Translations under genes and position numbers: made by a program
NCBI GenBank assembly: GCA_963733065.1
Contig: CAVTBT010000005.1
Location: 124,001 to 188,000, forward strand
Direction: 5' to 3'
Origin: CAVTBT01 sp963733065
Lineage (GTDB): Bacteria > Actinomycetota > Thermoleophilia > Gaiellales > Gaiellaceae
DNA: 64,000 nucleotides
The notes under the pieces: generated by a model
What the model was told of the DNA's origin: nothing
Database searches by the model: none
What the model saw: only the letters and a program-made list of their open reading frames with translations
In this document: in pieces, positions 26,605-35,369 of the stretch
How the letters are laid out: each line of letters starts with the position of its first letter
How positions within the stretch are numbered: the stretch's first letter is position 1

Positions 26605-27716
26605 TACTGGTCGATCTCCACGCCGAGCTGCGCGGCAGCCTGCGACACCTGCCCGGCGACCGCCGTGCCTCGCGACTGCGCCTCGGCTCCGAGGAGCTCG
26701 GCCTGCTCGGCCGTGAAGCGCTTGCCGGACTGCTCCTGGTTGTGGAGCCGATCGATGAACGCACCGAGCTGCGTCAGCTCCTGCTTCGTCTGCCGGCTCT
26801 GCTGGGCGTTCTTCATCGCGATCGCCGGCGCCACGCCGGTGTAGACCACCTCGAGGCTGTCGAGGATGTCGCGGATGTCGGAGAGCCGCGAGACGACGTT
26901 GAAGGCGTCGCTCGAGGCCGCGTCGCCGGCGACGAACCGCGACTCCTTCCACTGGCCGAAGTACTCGCTCATCGTCGGCACCATCACGACGAGGGACGTG
27001 AACGCGTCGGACGGGGTCGGCTCCCAGGCCTCGGCCTCCCCGGCGAGCTCGCCCGAGTAGCGTCCGAAGGCCTCCGCGGCCGCCTTGAGAGCCTGGGCGT
27101 CGGGCAGCACCTCGCCGAACTCCTGCTTTCCGTCGCCGTCGAGGTCGACCTTGCGCTCGGTGAACTCGTCGCGCGTCCCCCAGAGCATGCCCTCGGTCAG
27201 GCTGAAGAGGTTGCCCGGCTGCTCGAGCGTGCGGCCGTCGCCGAGCTCGAGATCGAACGGCACGGCGCCCGCGGGATCCTCCGCGGCGCTCGAGCCGGCG
27301 TCGAGGATCACGTCGTAGCGGGCGAGCGACGGCGTGCCCGCGACGATGCCCTCCATCTGCTCGTAGGCCGGGTTGCCGGCGATCCAGAGCCGCTTCGCGT
27401 CCGCGAGCGCCTTGACGACGTCGTCGCCCTGCGTCTCGAAGAGATCGGCGTAGTTGTAGTCGGCGTCGGCAGCGAGCTCGTCGTATCGCGTGGCGGCCGC
27501 CTCGAAGTCCGCGGCGAAGCTCTCGAGCTGCTCGGTGTGGTCGAGCAGGTAGGACTTGATCGGCTCGAGGTCGGCGCCCGCGAGCGTCGGCGTGGCCTCC
27601 GCCGTCGTCGTCGGCGCGGCCGCCGGGTCCTCGTCGTCGTCACCGCCGCACGCCGCGGCGGTCGCGACAAGAGCGGCGAGCAGCAGGATCAAGAACAGTC
27701 GCGGAAACGTGCGCAT
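26604..27716 (-). CDS. EfeO/imelysin-like iron-binding lipoprotein
   Basis: This 370-residue protein has a lipoprotein signal (LLLAALVATAAACGG), an acidic linker and an imelysin/EfeO-type helical domain with DLFETQGDDVVKALADAKRL and WGTRDEFTERK. A short EF-hand-like DLDGDGKQEFGE is also present. It should bind iron and hand it to the FTR1 permease downstream, with which it forms a two-gene operon. I chose the ATG at 27716, giving a short basic n-region before the hydrophobic segment. Confidence 0.8.
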   Translation of the reverse strand: MRTFPRLFLILLLAALVATAAACGGDDDEDPAAAPTTTAEATPTLAGADLEPIKSYLLDHTEQLESFAADFEAAATRYDELAADADYNYADLFETQGDDVVKALADAKRLWIAGNPAYEQMEGIVAGTPSLARYDVILDAGSSAAEDPAGAVPFDLELGDGRTLEQPGNLFSLTEGMLWGTRDEFTERKVDLDGDGKQEFGEVLPDAQALKAAAEAFGRYSGELAGEAEAWEPTPSDAFTSLVVMVPTMSEYFGQWKESRFVAGDAASSDAFNVVSRLSDIRDILDSLEVVYTGVAPAIAMKNAQQSRQTKQELTQLGAFIDRLHNQEQSGKRFTAEQAELLGAEAQSRGTAVAGQVSQAAAQLGVEIDQ

Positions 27717-27754
27717 CAAGAAGCTCCGAGGGTCGGGATCGAATGTCAGGCGCA

Positions 27755-27773
27755 CCTTACACCCGGTGTAAGG
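27755..27773. promoter_or_regulatory. 19-bp palindrome upstream of the iron uptake operon
   Basis: CCTTACACC (27755-27763) and GGTGTAAGG (27765-27773) are perfect 9-bp arms around one central C. The size equals that of DtxR/IdeR-type iron boxes, although the sequence is not the classical one. It lies 38 bp upstream of the lipoprotein start and 20 bp from the stop of the neighbouring hydrolase. Confidence 0.6.
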
Positions 27774-27793
27774 AACCGTCCTGCAGGATCCGG

Positions 27794-28576
27794 CTAGAGC
27801 CCGAGCTCGTTCAGGTAGGCGAGGACGAACTCGGCGAAGAGCTCAGGGCGCTCGAGCGCCGGGAGGTGAGCGACGCCCGCGATCTCGAGGACGCGCGCGC
27901 TCTGCGCCTCCTCGGCGATCCGGGCAGCGATCCGCGGGAAGTCGGGCAGGTCGAGATCGCCCACGATCACGAGCGTCGGAGCGGCCAGCTCGCCCAGCCG
28001 GCCGGCCGCGGGCGGGTCGAGCTCGCGCTCGTCGGGATGCGGCTCGGCCGAGTAGGCGTCGAGCACGTGCTCGAAGGCGCGGCGCTGCATCTCGCGCACG
28101 AGCTCCCGGACGGCGCTGTCGACGTCCTCGGGCCCACGACCGCGGCCGTCGACCCACGTGCGCACGTTGAGGTCGACCGCCGCATCGACCTCGCCGGACT
28201 CGAGCAGCTCGTCCTCCCTCGCGCCGAACGCCCGGGTCTCCTCCGACCAGTCCCAGCCACCGAGGGCAGGCGCGGCCAGGACGAGCGCAGCCACGCGCTG
28301 GGGGTGCAAGAGGGTCAGATCGATGGCGATCCTGCCGCCGAACGAGGCGCCGACGATCGCGGCCCGCTCGATCCCCTCCCGATCGAGGAGCTCGATCAGA
28401 TCGTCGACATGGGAAAACGCCTCCTTGGCGAGCGGGCGCGTGCCGAAGCCGCGCAGGTCCGGAGCGAGGACGCGCCGGGCGCTCTCGAGCCGCGGCATGA
28501 TCGGCTGCCACATGCGGCTGTCGGCGACGCCGGCGTGCAGGAGCAGCAGTGGAGTGCGATCGCTCTTGCGGGCCAC
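27794..28576 (-). CDS. Alpha/beta-fold hydrolase
   Basis: This 260-residue enzyme has the nucleophile elbow GASFGG, the acid in VIVGDLDLPD and the catalytic His in GVAHLPALERPELF. The oxyanion region is LLLLHAGVADSRMW. It resembles 3-oxoadipate enol-lactonase and related hydrolases, but the substrate is not determined. GTG 28576 lies 7 nt behind TAGAAC. It is divergent from the VOC dioxygenase gene. Confidence 0.9.
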   Translation of the reverse strand: MARKSDRTPLLLLHAGVADSRMWQPIMPRLESARRVLAPDLRGFGTRPLAKEAFSHVDDLIELLDREGIERAAIVGASFGGRIAIDLTLLHPQRVAALVLAAPALGGWDWSEETRAFGAREDELLESGEVDAAVDLNVRTWVDGRGRGPEDVDSAVRELVREMQRRAFEHVLDAYSAEPHPDERELDPPAAGRLGELAAPTLVIVGDLDLPDFPRIAARIAEEAQSARVLEIAGVAHLPALERPELFAEFVLAYLNELGL

Positions 28577-28618
28577 GCAGGGAGTTCTATCGACTCGCGG
28601 TGGGTAGCCTCATCGACG

Positions 28619-29476
28619 ATGAGCACCCTTCCCGACGCGACGTCGCTCGGCCCGGTGCACCTGACGGTCTCCGACCTGCCGCGCTCGCTCGAGTACTACC
28701 GGCAGGCGATAGGGCTGCAGGTGCTGGAGGAAGGAAGCGGGCTGGCCACGCTCGGCACCGGCGCGACGCCGCTGCTCGTGCTCGAGGAGCGGCCGGGAGC
28801 GAGGCCCGCAGACGGGTACTCGGGGCTGTTCCACTTCGCCCTCCTCGTCCCGCGCCGTGACGACCTCGCGCGCTGGCTCGCGCATGCAGCCCGGGAGCGC
28901 GTGGCGCTGACCGGCGCGTCGGATCACGACGTGAGCGAGGCGCTGTACCTCCGCGACCCCGACCACCACGGCATCGAGATCTACGCCGACCGGCCGCGGG
29001 AGCGCTGGGAGGGCGACGTCGGCTCGCGCCTGACCACGATGCCCCTCGACACCGCCGACCTGCTCGGTGAGCTGGACGACCCGGGCACGGAGCCCTTCGA
29101 CGGCCTCGCCGACGGCACGGTCATGGGCCACGTCCATCTCCGGGTGGCGGACATCGCGCCAACGATCGCCTTCTACCGCGACGAGCTCGGCTTCGACCTG
29201 ATGGCCGCGCTCGGCAGCCAGGCCGCGTTCCTCGCGGCCGGCGGCTACCACCATCACGTCGGCGCGAACGTCTGGGAGAGCGCGGGCGCGCCCGCGGCGC
29301 CGGACGACACGGCCACGCTCCGGCACTTCACGGTGGTGCTGCCGGGCGACGCGGAGCGCGACCGCGTGGCGGGCCGCCTCGCCGACGCGGGTCACGAGCC
29401 CGAGGACTCACCCGACGGGCCGCTCGTGCGGGATCCATCCGGTATCGCGTTCGCGCTGGCCGCCGCCGGATCCTAG
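28619..29476 (+). CDS. Two-domain VOC protein, catechol-2,3-dioxygenase (CatE-like)
   Basis: This 285-residue protein has two glyoxalase/VOC modules: GPVHLTVSDLPRSLEYYRQ in the N-terminal half and MGHVHLRVADIAPTIAFYRD in the C-terminal half. The first module has LRDPDHHGIEIYADRP and the second GYHHHVGANVWES. This pattern fits the CatE/YfiE-type extradiol dioxygenases that cleave catechols with Fe(II). ATG 28619 lies 8 nt behind TAGCCT. Confidence 0.88.
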   Translation: MSTLPDATSLGPVHLTVSDLPRSLEYYRQAIGLQVLEEGSGLATLGTGATPLLVLEERPGARPADGYSGLFHFALLVPRRDDLARWLAHAARERVALTGASDHDVSEALYLRDPDHHGIEIYADRPRERWEGDVGSRLTTMPLDTADLLGELDDPGTEPFDGLADGTVMGHVHLRVADIAPTIAFYRDELGFDLMAALGSQAAFLAAGGYHHHVGANVWESAGAPAAPDDTATLRHFTVVLPGDAERDRVAGRLADAGHEPEDSPDGPLVRDPSGIAFALAAAGS

Positions 29477-29941
29477 AAATTCAGGCTCGCCGTTATCGCG
29501 GCGATTTCTTCCGGCGACGACGTGATAAGCGCTGACTTCCTCTTCTTGACCCCTTGCGCGATCCTGTGAATCGCGCTATCGTCGACGGCCTGATGACGAC
29601 CATGACCTTCATCCAGGGCCCGGGCAGCGTCGCGTGGTACGACGCGCTCGCGCGGGCGTCGTCCCTCGCCGGGAGGTGCGCAGGCTAGCCAGCTAGCTTG
29701 CAGAGCAGCTCTTCGCGAGGCGACCCACCGGGTCGCCTTCGTCGTTCTCGGAGGCGACTCTCGATCCGCAGCAGGGAGGTATCGCCACCGGATTACGCAT
29801 CATTTCCAACGACAGATTTGCAATTGGTTTGCCGACCGATTTCTCGAACGACCGTGCGAACGGCGCGCTGCTTCGCGCCGGAAAGGAGATCGCAATGACC
29901 CGAAGACTCGGTGTCCACGACCATCACATGGAGGAGGAACG
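29477..29941 (+). other. 465-bp intergenic region with hairpin and short peptide frame
   Basis: No gene of normal size is present. A 31-codon frame begins at an ATG near 29593 and ends at a TAG near 29688, without clear support. A hairpin follows: GGCGACCC (29719-29726), loop ACC, GGGTCGCC (29730-29737). The stretch 29780-29870 is markedly richer in A and T than its surroundings and probably holds the promoter for the small gene at 29942. Confidence 0.4.
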
Positions 29942-30130
29942 ATGCTGTACCGCGAGCCCGAGGTCAGCCGCATGCTGGCCCGTGAACATCACGAACGCCT
30001 GGCCAAGGAGGCCCGCCGCCGCCGCCGCGCGGTCGAGCAGGCCCGGCCGGAGCCGGTCGGCGCCGCTTCCGTCCTGAGTCGATGGGTATGGCGGTGGCGG
30101 ATGCGCCGCGCACCCGCGTACTGGACGTGA
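29942..30130 (+). CDS. 62-aa basic small protein
   Basis: This small gene starts at ATG 29942 behind a strong GGAGGAGGAA ribosome binding site. It encodes MLYREPEVSRMLAREHHERL, then a very basic stretch (KEARRRRRAVEQAR) and a tail with several Trp and Arg. I recall short proteins of similar start in actinobacteria, without known function. Its strong ribosome site and long upstream region suggest high expression. Confidence 0.55.
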   Translation: MLYREPEVSRMLAREHHERLAKEARRRRRAVEQARPEPVGAASVLSRWVWRWRMRRAPAYWT

Positions 30131-30173
30131 GGAAGCTACCGCGCCGGCGGTCGACGAGGCCGCCGGCGCGGGG

Positions 30174-31052
30174 TTATCCGAGCCGCTCGAGCAGCCAGGC
30201 GTGCACATCCGGCACGCGGTGCTCGATCAGCGTCAGATGGCCGTCGTCGGCGGTGATCCGCACGTCGGCGCCCGGGATCCGCGCTGCGAGCCAATGCCCA
30301 TGGGCGACCGGCACGAAGCGATCCTGCTCGCCGTGCCAGAGGAGCACCGGGACCCGGATGTCCCCGATGTCGAAGCCCCAGTCCCGCACGAACGCGAGGT
30401 CGTCGTCGATCCACCCCTCCACGCCCGGCCTGAGTCCGCGGCCGGTGGAGTCGAGGAGGAACTCCGCGAGCTCGCCGGTCGCGACCTCCGCGTCGAGCGG
30501 CGTCAGCAGCGAGGCCCAGGCCGCACGCAGGTCGTCGACGGAGGCCTCCGCTAGCTGGGCCGCCTGTCGCCGCAGGTAGGGCTCGAGCGCGAGGCGACCC
30601 TGGACTGCGGCGCCGAACTCGTCGAGGTTGTCCTGGCCCATACCCGCAGTCCAGTCCAGGCCGTCGGCGTCCCAGGGTGCGGGGCCTGCCAGGCAGGCGG
30701 CGGCGATGACCCGGTCGGGGAGGAGGGCGGCGCAGGCCAGCGCGTGCGGACCCCCGCCGGAGACGCCCCACACCGCGAAGCGCCCGAGGTCGAGCTCGTC
30801 CGCGATCGCCGCGACGTCTCCCACGGCGTCCGCGACCGTGCGGTCGCCCCTCGAGTCGGACTCGCCGTACCCGGGCCGGTCGTACGACACCAGGCGGATC
30901 CCCCGCTGCTGCGCGTCGTCGGCATGCCGGTGATAGATGAGCCCGCTCGACGGCGTGCCGTTGATGGCGAACACCGGCCGCCCCCGCCGGTCGCCCGCCT
31001 CGTGCAGATGCAGCGTCCGGCCGTCGGGCGTCGTGATGTTCCGTTCGCTCAC
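30174..31052 (-). CDS. Alpha/beta-fold hydrolase
   Basis: This 292-residue enzyme begins MSERNITTPDGRTLHLHEAG (GTG start at 31052). The oxyanion loop is INGTPSSGLIYH, the nucleophile is in GVSGGGPHALA, the acid in LLWHGEQDRFVPV and the His in DDGHLTLIEHR. These mark an active serine hydrolase of unknown substrate. The start overlaps the stop of the O-antigen-ligase-like gene (GTGA), so the genes are coupled. Confidence 0.92.
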   Translation of the reverse strand: MSERNITTPDGRTLHLHEAGDRRGRPVFAINGTPSSGLIYHRHADDAQQRGIRLVSYDRPGYGESDSRGDRTVADAVGDVAAIADELDLGRFAVWGVSGGGPHALACAALLPDRVIAAACLAGPAPWDADGLDWTAGMGQDNLDEFGAAVQGRLALEPYLRRQAAQLAEASVDDLRAAWASLLTPLDAEVATGELAEFLLDSTGRGLRPGVEGWIDDDLAFVRDWGFDIGDIRVPVLLWHGEQDRFVPVAHGHWLAARIPGADVRITADDGHLTLIEHRVPDVHAWLLERLG

Positions 31053-32392
31053 GCGCGCGGATCGTACTCGCGCCCGACGGCCGCGCCGCACAGACCCCAC
31101 AGCACCACCGCCAGCCAGTGGACGCCGATCACGTCGGTCTGCAGGCCGAGCGCGAGCGCGGCCGCGAGGGCCGCGGCGAGCCACGCGGCGCGCGTCCAGA
31201 GCTCGCGCAGGAGCGCCAGGTTCCAGGCGACGAACAGCAGCAGCCCGACGATGCCGACCTCGACGCCGAGCTCCGTGTAGGTCGACTCGCCCGCCAGCAC
31301 CTCCGTGCCCGTGCGGGACGCAGTCACCCCCGCGTTGCCCAGCCCGTAGCCCCACGGATGCTCGAGCACGGTGCGCACGCCGTCCCGGAGATTCGTCCAG
31401 TGGCTCTCGATCGAGGACTCGCCGGCGCTGAACGGATCGCCGCTCGCACCGGGGTCCTCGGCCCCGCCGGCCCGCTGGATCTCGAGCTCCTGCGGAGTGA
31501 AGCGCTCCTCGGGCGCGTAGTGCTCGAACGCCGCGAGACCGGCCGCGCCCAGCACGACGACGGCAGCCGCCGCGAACGCCGGGGCTGTGCGCCGCTGCGC
31601 GAGCGCCAGCACGACCAGGCCGCCCGCGAGCGCCAGGATCGACGCGCGTGAGTGGGTCAGCAGGAGCGCCGCGAAGAGCACGGCGACGCCGGCCCAGCCC
31701 CAGCGGCCGAGACGCGGTCGCGAGACGAGGTAGAGCAATCCGACCACGAGCACGTACGAAGCCGCCAGCGGGCTGAGGAACGTCGAGATCAGACGGCGCA
31801 GCGGCCGCTCGTCGCCGGGGTTGTAGACGAAGTTCTCGGGGAGGCCGGACAGGCCCGAGTAGTCGAGCCCGAGCTGCTCGGCGAACCAGCCCGGGACGCC
31901 AGAGTCCCGCCACCACTGCAGCGGCACCGTGTAGACCTCGACGATGCCGACGACGGCGACGCCGACGGCGGTGCCGACGACCACGACCGGGAGGAGCCTG
32001 TCGTCGCGTGCCGCGAGCGGCAGCAGCCGCCCGAGCGCGTAGCCGGCCACCGGCAGCAGGTCGTGACGCAGGCCGAAGAGGACCGCGCGCGCGGAGGCAT
32101 CGCCGCCCAGCCAGTCCTGCGGCAGGACCGCGTAGACCACGACGGCGATCGCGTACGCAAGTGCCAGCCGGTCGGGCCAGGTACCGAGCGGCAGCCTGCG
32201 GGTCTCCCACAGCGCGACCCCGAGCGCGGCCGCAAGCAGTGCCTCCTTCCACGCGGCTGCGACGTCGAGACCGCTGCCGCGCAGGCCCGCGTCCCAGAGC
32301 TCGGCCATCACGATGTTGTGCAGCGCGAGGCCGACGCACAGGACGGCGAAGGCCAGGACCGCGACCCGAGCGTTACTCCACGATCGCGACAA
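31049..32392 (-). CDS. O-antigen ligase/polymerase-like membrane protein
   Basis: This 447-residue protein has about 11-12 hydrophobic helices and one large loop (residues ~275-345) with HYAPEERFTPQELEIQRAGG and SIESHWTNLRDGVRTVLEHP, typical of the Wzy/WaaL family. THSRASILALAGG is the characteristic helix-end motif. It could polymerise or attach surface polysaccharide. It sits in an operon with a methyltransferase and a hydrolase; no glycosyltransferases are nearby. Confidence 0.85.
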   Translation of the reverse strand: MSRSWSNARVAVLAFAVLCVGLALHNIVMAELWDAGLRGSGLDVAAAWKEALLAAALGVALWETRRLPLGTWPDRLALAYAIAVVVYAVLPQDWLGGDASARAVLFGLRHDLLPVAGYALGRLLPLAARDDRLLPVVVVGTAVGVAVVGIVEVYTVPLQWWRDSGVPGWFAEQLGLDYSGLSGLPENFVYNPGDERPLRRLISTFLSPLAASYVLVVGLLYLVSRPRLGRWGWAGVAVLFAALLLTHSRASILALAGGLVVLALAQRRTAPAFAAAAVVVLGAAGLAAFEHYAPEERFTPQELEIQRAGGAEDPGASGDPFSAGESSIESHWTNLRDGVRTVLEHPWGYGLGNAGVTASRTGTEVLAGESTYTELGVEVGIVGLLLFVAWNLALLRELWTRAAWLAAALAAALALGLQTDVIGVHWLAVVLWGLCGAAVGREYDPRA

Positions 32393-32984
32393 GGGTCATC
32401 CCGAGGTTGACGATGCGCGCTCCGGGCGGGAACAACCACTCCAGGTCACCCGGGCCGAGGAGCCGGAGCTCCTTTGCCCAGGGCTTGCGGGCGATCTCGT
32501 ACGCCCGGTGGGCCGCCTGCTCGGGCAGCCAGTGGACGAGCGGCAGGCGCGTGTGCACCTCGACCGGGAACCAGCGGTTCGGCGTCGTCACGAAGACGCG
32601 GGGAGCGACTCGGAGCGCCTCGCGCACGAACGCCGCCTGCCGCTCGCGGCCGCCGACGTGCTCGATGACCGCGTTCGAGAACACGACGTCGAACCTGCCG
32701 TCGGCAAACGGCAGCTCGAGGGCGTCGCCCTGGACGTAGGCCACCTGCGGGAAGCGCGCGCGGAAGGCGTCGCCGGCGTGCTCGCCGAGTGCGGTGATGC
32801 GCTCCGGCCAGGGGTACAGCTCCTCGAAGAAGTTGAGCGTGCCGCAGCCCTCGGGCGCACCGAAGGGGGCGTCGTCGGCCCCGACGTCGAGCACCGTGGT
32901 CTCGGCCGTCGGCCGCATCGTGTCGAGGAACAGCCCGAGCTTCCGGCGCCTGGAGCGCAGTGAGACGCGGTCGACGACGCCCAT
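32373..32984 (-). CDS. Class I SAM-dependent methyltransferase
   Basis: This 203-residue protein has motif I VLDVGADDAPFG, motif II ALGEHAGDAF and the post-motif QGDALELPFADGRFDVVFSN, followed by NAVIEHV. It belongs to the methyltransferase 11 type. It overlaps the membrane protein gene by 20 bp, so it may act on the same surface glycan. I chose ATG 32984. The substrate is unknown. Confidence 0.88.
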   Translation of the reverse strand: MGVVDRVSLRSRRRKLGLFLDTMRPTAETTVLDVGADDAPFGAPEGCGTLNFFEELYPWPERITALGEHAGDAFRARFPQVAYVQGDALELPFADGRFDVVFSNAVIEHVGGRERQAAFVREALRVAPRVFVTTPNRWFPVEVHTRLPLVHWLPEQAAHRAYEIARKPWAKELRLLGPGDLEWLFPPGARIVNLGMTLVAIVE

Positions 32985-33035
32985 TCGGGTCGCGACGGTA
33001 CCGGCTCCGAACGCTGGAGTATCGTCGGGCGTTCG

Positions 33036-33866
33036 ATGATCGAGGCGACGTTCACTCCTGCGGGGCCGTACGAGCTTCGCCGTATGCGGCCCGACGGCAT
33101 ATGGCGCGCCGCGCTTCCCGGAGGACGCGAGGCGGCGGCCTGGCAGGGACGCGACGGCCAGGTGACCGTGCGAGCAAGTGACGACGAGGGTATGGAGCGG
33201 GCGCGCTTCATGCTCGCGCTCCACGACGACCACACGGAGTTCGCGCGACGGTTCCGACACGACGAGCTGCTCGCGCCCTCCTTGCGTGCGCTCTACGGCC
33301 TCCGCCCGCTGCGGCGCGCGACCATCGCCCACGCGCTGCTGCGCGCCGCGTGCGGCCAGCTTGTCTCCGGCTCGTATGCTCGACAGGTCGAGCGCTCGGT
33401 CCTCCGGCTGGCCGGCACGGAGGCGCCGACGGCCGCCGATCTCGCACGGCTGTCGCCGGCGCAGCTCCGGGCCCGCGGGCTCGCGACGTACCGTGCGTCC
33501 TCGCTGCTCCGACTGCTGCGGGCCAGCGACTTCGAGCGGCTGCGAGAGGTGCCCACGCCGGTCGTGCTCCGGCGACTCGGCCGCGAGCGAGGCTTCGGGC
33601 CCTGGTCCTGTGGCGTCGTCTGCCTGGAAGGCCTCGGTCGCTTCGACCACGGCAAGGTCGGCGACCTAGCGCTGATCAAGCTCATGTCGGCGCTCGAAGG
33701 GCGCTGGGTCGAGGCGACCGAGACGGGTGCGCTGCTGGCCCGGTACGGCGAGTGGCAGGGCCTCGCAGGCGTCTACCTCATGGCGGGATTTGCCGCCGGG
33801 CTCGTGCCGGGCGCCGACCGGGACGGCTGGCGATTGCCGCGGCTCCGCGCAGAACGCGCGGCCTGA
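33036..33866 (+). CDS. AlkA-like DNA-3-methyladenine glycosylase (HhH-GPD)
   Basis: This 276-residue protein is an HhH-GPD base-excision glycosylase. The N-terminal AlkA-like domain is followed by the helix-hairpin-helix region (LREVPTPVVLRRLGRERGFG) and the catalytic Asp in HGKVGDLALIKL. PWSCGVVCLEGLGRFD matches the AlkA segment before that Asp. It should remove alkylated purines. It is divergent from the methyltransferase gene. Confidence 0.85.
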   Translation: MIEATFTPAGPYELRRMRPDGIWRAALPGGREAAAWQGRDGQVTVRASDDEGMERARFMLALHDDHTEFARRFRHDELLAPSLRALYGLRPLRRATIAHALLRAACGQLVSGSYARQVERSVLRLAGTEAPTAADLARLSPAQLRARGLATYRASSLLRLLRASDFERLREVPTPVVLRRLGRERGFGPWSCGVVCLEGLGRFDHGKVGDLALIKLMSALEGRWVEATETGALLARYGEWQGLAGVYLMAGFAAGLVPGADRDGWRLPRLRAERAA

Positions 33867-33886
33867 CCGACCGTAGACTCCCGCGC

Positions 33887-34705
33887 ATGGCGGTCGACGA
33901 GCGACGGATCGCGGTGCTCGGCGCCGGGAAGATCGGCGAGGCGCTGATCGCCGGGCTCCTGTCCTCCGGGTGGCGAACGGCGGGCGACATCTCGGCGACC
34001 GCGAGGCGGGACGAGCGAGTGGCCGAGCTCGCCGAGCGGCACGGAATCGCCGCCACGCGCTCGAACACGGAGGCGGCCCGCGGCGCCGCGCTCGTCGTGA
34101 TCGCGGTGAAGCCGCAGGACATCGAGACGCTGCTCGGCGACGTCGGCGGGCTGCTCACGCCCGAGCAGACCGTGCTCTCGATCGCGGCGGCGATCCCGAC
34201 CGCGGCAATCGAGCGGCGCATCGCGGACGGCGTGCCGGTCGTCCGCGCGATGCCGAACACGCCGTCGACCGTGCACGAAGGCATCGCTGGTCTTTGCGCG
34301 GGCGCGCACGCGAACGACACGCACCTGTCCCTCGCGGAGGACGCGCTCAGCCATCTCGGCTCGGTGGTGCGCGTGCCGGAGAGCTCGATGGACGCCATCA
34401 CCGCGGTCTCCGGCTCCGGCCCTGCCTACTTCGCCCTGCTCGCGGAGGCGATGATCGAGGCCGGGATCCTGCTCGGCCTGTCACGCGAGATCTCGACGCA
34501 GCTCGTCGTGCAGACGATGCTCGGCACGGCGAAACAGCTGCGCGACGAGAAGCTGCATCCGGTGGAGCTCCGCGAGATGGTCACCTCCCCGGGCGGCACG
34601 ACGATCGCCGCCATCCGCGAGCTCGAGCAGGCCGGTGTGCGCGCAGCGTTCCTCAACGCCATCCAGGCGGCGATGGACCGCTCGCGCGAGCTCGCCAGCG
34701 AGTGA
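33887..34705 (+). CDS. proC: Pyrroline-5-carboxylate reductase
   Basis: ProC (272 residues) makes L-proline from pyrroline-5-carboxylate with NAD(P)H. The Rossmann motif is VLGAGKIGEALIAGLL. VRAMPNTPSTVHEG and the C-terminal signature MVTSPGGTTIAAIRELEQAG are diagnostic. The ATG at 33887 lies 7 nt behind TAGACT, so the mRNA is probably leaderless. Its stop overlaps the start of the next gene. Confidence 0.97.
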   Translation: MAVDERRIAVLGAGKIGEALIAGLLSSGWRTAGDISATARRDERVAELAERHGIAATRSNTEAARGAALVVIAVKPQDIETLLGDVGGLLTPEQTVLSIAAAIPTAAIERRIADGVPVVRAMPNTPSTVHEGIAGLCAGAHANDTHLSLAEDALSHLGSVVRVPESSMDAITAVSGSGPAYFALLAEAMIEAGILLGLSREISTQLVVQTMLGTAKQLRDEKLHPVELREMVTSPGGTTIAAIRELEQAGVRAAFLNAIQAAMDRSRELASE

Positions 34706-35364
34706 CCGCGGAGATCCGGATCTCGGACGATCCGGCGGGCGAGGCCGCCGGACTGCTCGCCGGAGTCGCCCGGGACGGCGGCCATGTGGCCCTCGCCGGC
34801 GGCTCGACCGCCAACCTCGTCTACGCACCGGCGGCGGCGCAGGCGCCGGACTGGAGCCGCACGGAGGTCTGGTGGGGCGACGATCGTGCGGTCCCCCCCG
34901 ACGACGAGTCCTCGAACTACCGCCTCACCCGCGAGCACCTGCTCGACCGCCTCGAAACCCCCCCGCGCGCCGTGCACCGGATCCACGGCGAGCTCGGCGC
35001 GGAGGAGGCGGCGCGGCGCTACGACCGCGAGCTATCGGGCGTGACGCTCGATCTCGCCGTCAACGGGATCGGCCCGGACGGCCACACCGCCTCGCTCTTC
35101 CCGGGCGCCGCGGCGCTCGCCGAGCGGGAGCGGCGCGCGGTGGCAGCCGAGCCGGGGCTCGAGCCGTTCGTGGCGCGCGTCACCCTGACACCGCCGGTCT
35201 TCGCGGCGGCCTCGCTCCTGGTCTACCTGGCGATCGGCGAGGCGAAGGCCGATGCGGTGCGGCGGGCGTTCGCCGAGGAGCCGAGTGCCGAGACACCGGC
35301 GAGCATCGTGCGGGGCAGGCGAACCGTCGCGCTGCTCGACGAGGCAGCTGCGGCCCTGCTCTAA
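34702..35364 (+). CDS. pgl: 6-phosphogluconolactonase
   Basis: This 220-residue protein matches 6-phosphogluconolactonase of the pentose phosphate pathway: VALAGGSTANLVY, WWGDDRAVPPDDESSNYRL and the signature LAVNGIGPDGHTASLFPG are all present. It starts at GTG 34702, overlapping the proC stop, and forms an operon with proC, an uncommon partner. Both enzymes turn over NADPH-linked pathways. Confidence 0.93.
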   Translation: MTAEIRISDDPAGEAAGLLAGVARDGGHVALAGGSTANLVYAPAAAQAPDWSRTEVWWGDDRAVPPDDESSNYRLTREHLLDRLETPPRAVHRIHGELGAEEAARRYDRELSGVTLDLAVNGIGPDGHTASLFPGAAALAERERRAVAAEPGLEPFVARVTLTPPVFAAASLLVYLAIGEAKADAVRRAFAEEPSAETPASIVRGRRTVALLDEAAAALL

Positions 35365-35369
35365 CCCTC

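Noticed and set aside
24553..27797. Long plus-strand frames antisense to the FTR1 and EfeO-like genes
   Set aside because: Composition is Arg/Glu/Leu-rich without recognisable motifs, while the minus strand encodes conserved iron uptake proteins.
29593..29688. 31-codon frame MTTMTFIQGPGSVAWY...
   Set aside because: No ribosome binding site and no further support; listed only as part of the intergenic region.
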